A stretch of DNA of 43,752 nucleotides. Source: Ruegeria atlantica. GTDB taxonomy: Bacteria; Pseudomonadota; Alphaproteobacteria; Rhodobacterales; Rhodobacteraceae. The translations under genes were made by a program, and so were the position numbers. Each line of letters starts with the position of its first letter. Position 1 is the first letter of the stretch. The stretch covers positions 1-43,752 of the forward strand of contig WQBJ01000030.1 in the NCBI GenBank assembly GCA_013032095.1, given 5' to 3'. Below are positions 41,933-43,752 of the stretch, in pieces. A model generated the notes under the pieces. The model was not told where the DNA came from. It worked only from the letters and a program-made list of their open reading frames with translations, and searched no databases.

Positions 41933-42762
41933 ATGCGACCCGAACGCCACTCTTTGTTCCTGCGACGCGCCCGGAACGATTTTCGAAGGCAGCCTCCTCG
42001 GGCACGGATGCCATTATCCTGGATCTGGAGGACGCCGTGGCGCCTGCCGACAAGGAGGCAGCGCGCGCAAACGTCGACGGTTCTTTTACGGATTTGCCGG
42101 TCATTCTGCGCATCAACGCTGTGGGCACGCCCTGGTTTGCCGATGATGTGCGGGCGCTGAGGGATCGCGGATTATCCGCTGTGATGCTGCCTAAATCGGA
42201 AAACCCGGAAGATATCAAACAAATCGCCGAGCAGCTTCCCGGCTTACCGATTATCGCGCTTGTGGAGACAGCCAAAGGCCTGGGCTGCGCACGTGAAATC
42301 GCAGCGGCCCCGGCGGTAACGCGCCTCGCTTTCGGGTCCGTTGATTTCAGCGCCGATTTGGGCTGTGAGCACCAGCGCGACGCGCTTCTCCTGGCCCGTT
42401 CCGAGCTCGTTCTTGCATCTCGAATTGCCGGAATTTCCGCACCTCTTGACGGTGTAACGGTCGAGGTCAACGATCCCTCGGTGTCCGGGCGGGATGCAGA
42501 GCATGCGAAGGCACTCGGGATGACGGGGAAATTATGCATCCATCCGAGCCAAATCTCGAAGGTAAAGCACGCCTTTATGCCAAGCGATGTTGAGGTTCAG
42601 TGGGCACAGCGAGTTCTGAAAGCTGCCGAAGGCGCAGTGATGGTCGACGGCGAAATGGTAGACGAGCCAGTGCGCATCCGTGCCCGTGCCATTCTGGCCG
42701 CGAAGTTTACTGACTTAAGTTTCCGCAACAAACGCAACAAACGCAACATTTTACGGGTGTAA
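41926..42762 (+). CDS. ccl: CitE/HpcH-type lyase, probable (S)-citramalyl-CoA lyase
   Basis: A class II aldolase-like lyase, 278 residues, cleaving citramalyl-CoA to acetyl-CoA and pyruvate. Family motifs: RTPLFVPATRPERF (6-19), AIILDLEDAVAPADKEAAR (about 29-47), ILRINAVGTPWF, PIIALVETAKG, LAFGSVDFSADLG and GKLCIHPSQI. The ATG at 41926 overlaps the stop of the hydratase gene. The last fifteen residues, LSFRNKRNKRNILRV, do not resemble the family and are coded by a tandem repeat next to the IS607 element, so the 3' end may have been changed. It is a distant relative of the malyl-CoA lyase at the left edge. Confidence 0.83.
   Translation: MVNATRTPLFVPATRPERFSKAASSGTDAIILDLEDAVAPADKEAARANVDGSFTDLPVILRINAVGTPWFADDVRALRDRGLSAVMLPKSENPEDIKQIAEQLPGLPIIALVETAKGLGCAREIAAAPAVTRLAFGSVDFSADLGCEHQRDALLLARSELVLASRIAGISAPLDGVTVEVNDPSVSGRDAEHAKALGMTGKLCIHPSQISKVKHAFMPSDVEVQWAQRVLKAAEGAVMVDGEMVDEPVRIRARAILAAKFTDLSFRNKRNKRNILRV
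42722..42747. repeat. Short tandem repeat at the 3' end of the lyase gene
   Basis: A nine-base unit GCAACAAAC occurs twice in a row with a third partial copy (GCAACATTT), coding the FRNKRNKRN tail. It lies 28 to 70 bases before the IS607 recombinase gene. Confidence 0.75.
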
Positions 42763-42790
42763 TACTCTCGCGTGAGAACATATCCTGAAC

Positions 42791-43342
42791 ATGTGGATGA
42801 CGACACCGCAGATTGCGCGGCGCGAGAAAGTCACCAGTCAGACAGTGAGACGGTGGGTTGAAGGAGGGCGGTACGAGCGGTTTGAACGCACACCCGGCGG
42901 GCTTTTCCGCGTCTGGGTGCCGGTTGATCCCGAAGTTGTTCTCTATGCCAGAGTGTCCAGTGCAAAGCAAAAATCCTCCCTTGATACCCAGCAACGGCTC
43001 CTCTTCGACGCATTTTTCGGTGCACGAATTGTCCGTGACACTGGATCCGGGTTCAATTTCAGGAGACCAGGGTTCCTCACCTTATTGGAACGGGCTTTGC
43101 GAGGGGAACCAATCCAGCTGGTGGCTACCACATCGGATCGTATCACGCGGTCCGGGGTCCCGCTCATCCGCCACATCTTCGAACGATCAGGAGGCGGCAT
43201 CAGGCTTCTGGAAGAAGACGATCACGCCGGACACTTCGACATCACATAGCTCGTTGCGTATATCACTTCCTTCTGCAACGCCCAGCATGGCAAGCGCGCG
43301 GGTCAAAGGCACAAGAAAAATACGCGCCTGGCCGAAGCATGA
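42791..43342 (+). pseudogene. IS607-type serine recombinase (TnpA) with in-frame amber stop
   Basis: A MerR-like helix-turn-helix (MTTPQIARREKVTSQTVRRWVEGGRYERFERTPGG, residues 3-37) is followed by a serine-recombinase domain with S56 in YARVSSAKQKSSLDTQQ and TSDRITRSG. TAG at 43247-43249 ends the open frame at 152 residues (DHAGHFDIT). The same frame goes on with LVAYITSFCNAQHGKRAGQRHKKN to a TGA at 43340-43342, which is the normal C-terminal tail of this family. So either a recent nonsense change disabled it or the amber codon is read through. The overlap with tnpB in another frame is typical of IS607 elements. Confidence 0.82.
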
Positions 43343-43752
43343 AGACTTCCTTCTCGGATTGATCCGGCAGCAGCGCCGGGCATACAATCTGGCGATCGGT
43401 TGCTTCGTTGAGGCCGACAAGGGCCTGATTGATTACAAGGACCCGGATCTCGGAAAGATCGAGCTTCGTCGGACCATCCGCGAGTTTGTGGCAGCGGAAT
43501 GTGTTGAGCGCGACGAGACGTTTGTTTCGGCCTGGTGCGATGAAGCCGTGATGGAAGCCTTCAGAACACGCGAAGCCGTCATCAAAGGGCGTGTGAGGGG
43601 CGAGGCCACAGGGTACAGGTTCCGAAGCCTGAAAGACATCCGGCAACGTTTCTATGTGCAGAAGCTGGCCGCCGGTTTTGTCGTCAAGCACTTCTCGGTC
43701 GCTGAACATCTGCCCGAAGAGGCGTTCGGCAAGCTGACCAAAATCACTTTTG
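43287..43752 (+). CDS. tnpB: TnpB-family RNA-guided nuclease of the IS607-type element, 5' part
   Basis: The frame is open from the ATG at 43287 to the right edge (155 codons). It begins MASARVKGTRKIRAWPKHEDFLLGLIRQQRRAYNLAIGCF, the recognisable start of TnpB proteins (the YN-x3 block of the OrfB helix-turn-helix), and continues WCDEAVMEAFRTREAVIKGRVRGEATGYRFRSLKDIRQRFYVQKL, as in alphaproteobacterial IS607 TnpB. The RuvC and zinc-finger parts and the right end with its guide RNA lie outside the window. The start lies 55 bases inside the tnpA tail; a TTG at 43254 is an alternative. TnpB proteins are transposon-encoded, RNA-guided DNA endonucleases and ancestors of Cas12. Confidence 0.75.
   Translation, partial: MASARVKGTRKIRAWPKHEDFLLGLIRQQRRAYNLAIGCFVEADKGLIDYKDPDLGKIELRRTIREFVAAECVERDETFVSAWCDEAVMEAFRTREAVIKGRVRGEATGYRFRSLKDIRQRFYVQKLAAGFVVKHFSVAEHLPEEAFGKLTKITF

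Noticed and set aside
43263..43709. 148-codon minus-strand frame at the right end
   Set aside because: It is antisense to tnpB, whose plus-strand reading shows recognisable TnpB blocks.

Overview
The window reads as a chromosomal segment of a marine alphaproteobacterium of the Roseobacter group (Rhodobacteraceae). This is inferred from the GC-rich coding style, the serine-cycle gene set, the TRAP and Ehu-type transporters and the close packing of catabolic operons. No rRNA, tRNA or CRISPR array was seen.

Layout. (1) 1-6512, minus strand: a tightly coupled serine-cycle operon for C1 assimilation, transcribed sgaA-mtkA-mtkB-hprA-glyA-mcl, with mcl cut by the left edge. A LuxR-type regulator (6732-7361) is divergent from it across a repeat-rich promoter region. 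(2) 7.6-22.4 kb: a catabolic island that resembles ectoine utilisation but lacks its diagnostic enzymes. It holds an aldehyde dehydrogenase, a GMC oxidoreductase, an FCD-type GntR regulator, an Ehu-like ABC importer with two paralogous binding proteins, a EutA-like protein, an M24 hydrolase, an ornithine-cyclodeaminase-family protein, an aminotransferase, a DoeB-like deacylase, a GlxA/AraC regulator and a GNAT acetyltransferase. A 19-bp operator-like sequence occurs almost unchanged before the aldehyde dehydrogenase and in the divergent M24/cyclodeaminase promoter, and its core recurs before the GntR gene, so the three units look like one regulon. (3) 22.6-29.7 kb: an opine/D-amino-acid-type oxidase in three subunits with RidA, a TRAP transporter and a divergent LysR regulator. 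(4) 30-37.8 kb: a patchy region with a SABATH-family methyltransferase (a family best known from plants), an SDR, bacterioferritin, an NfeD-slipin pair, and decayed sequence: a broken RND efflux gene, a fragment of a NAD-binding protein and relics of IS6-type transposases. (5) 37.8-42.8 kb: a LysR-controlled, translationally coupled operon (acyl-CoA dehydrogenase, type III CoA-transferase, FAS1-like hydratase, CitE-like lyase) that fits itaconate breakdown to acetyl-CoA and pyruvate. (6) 42.8 kb to the right edge: an IS607-type element with a serine recombinase interrupted by an amber codon and a tnpB that runs off the window.

How it works together: the segment collects uptake and breakdown routes for small organic nitrogen and carbon compounds that feed central intermediates. 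Their regulators are encoded beside them, and GC-rich hairpins follow all three genes for secreted binding proteins. The most likely undescribed system is the ectoine-like island. Its enzyme classes parallel the ectoine route (ring or amide hydrolase, deacylase, aminotransferase, aldehyde dehydrogenase), but the hydrolase has a changed metal ligand, the dehydrogenase lacks a usual cofactor lysine, and a GMC oxidoreductase is added. Its substrate cannot be read from the sequence.
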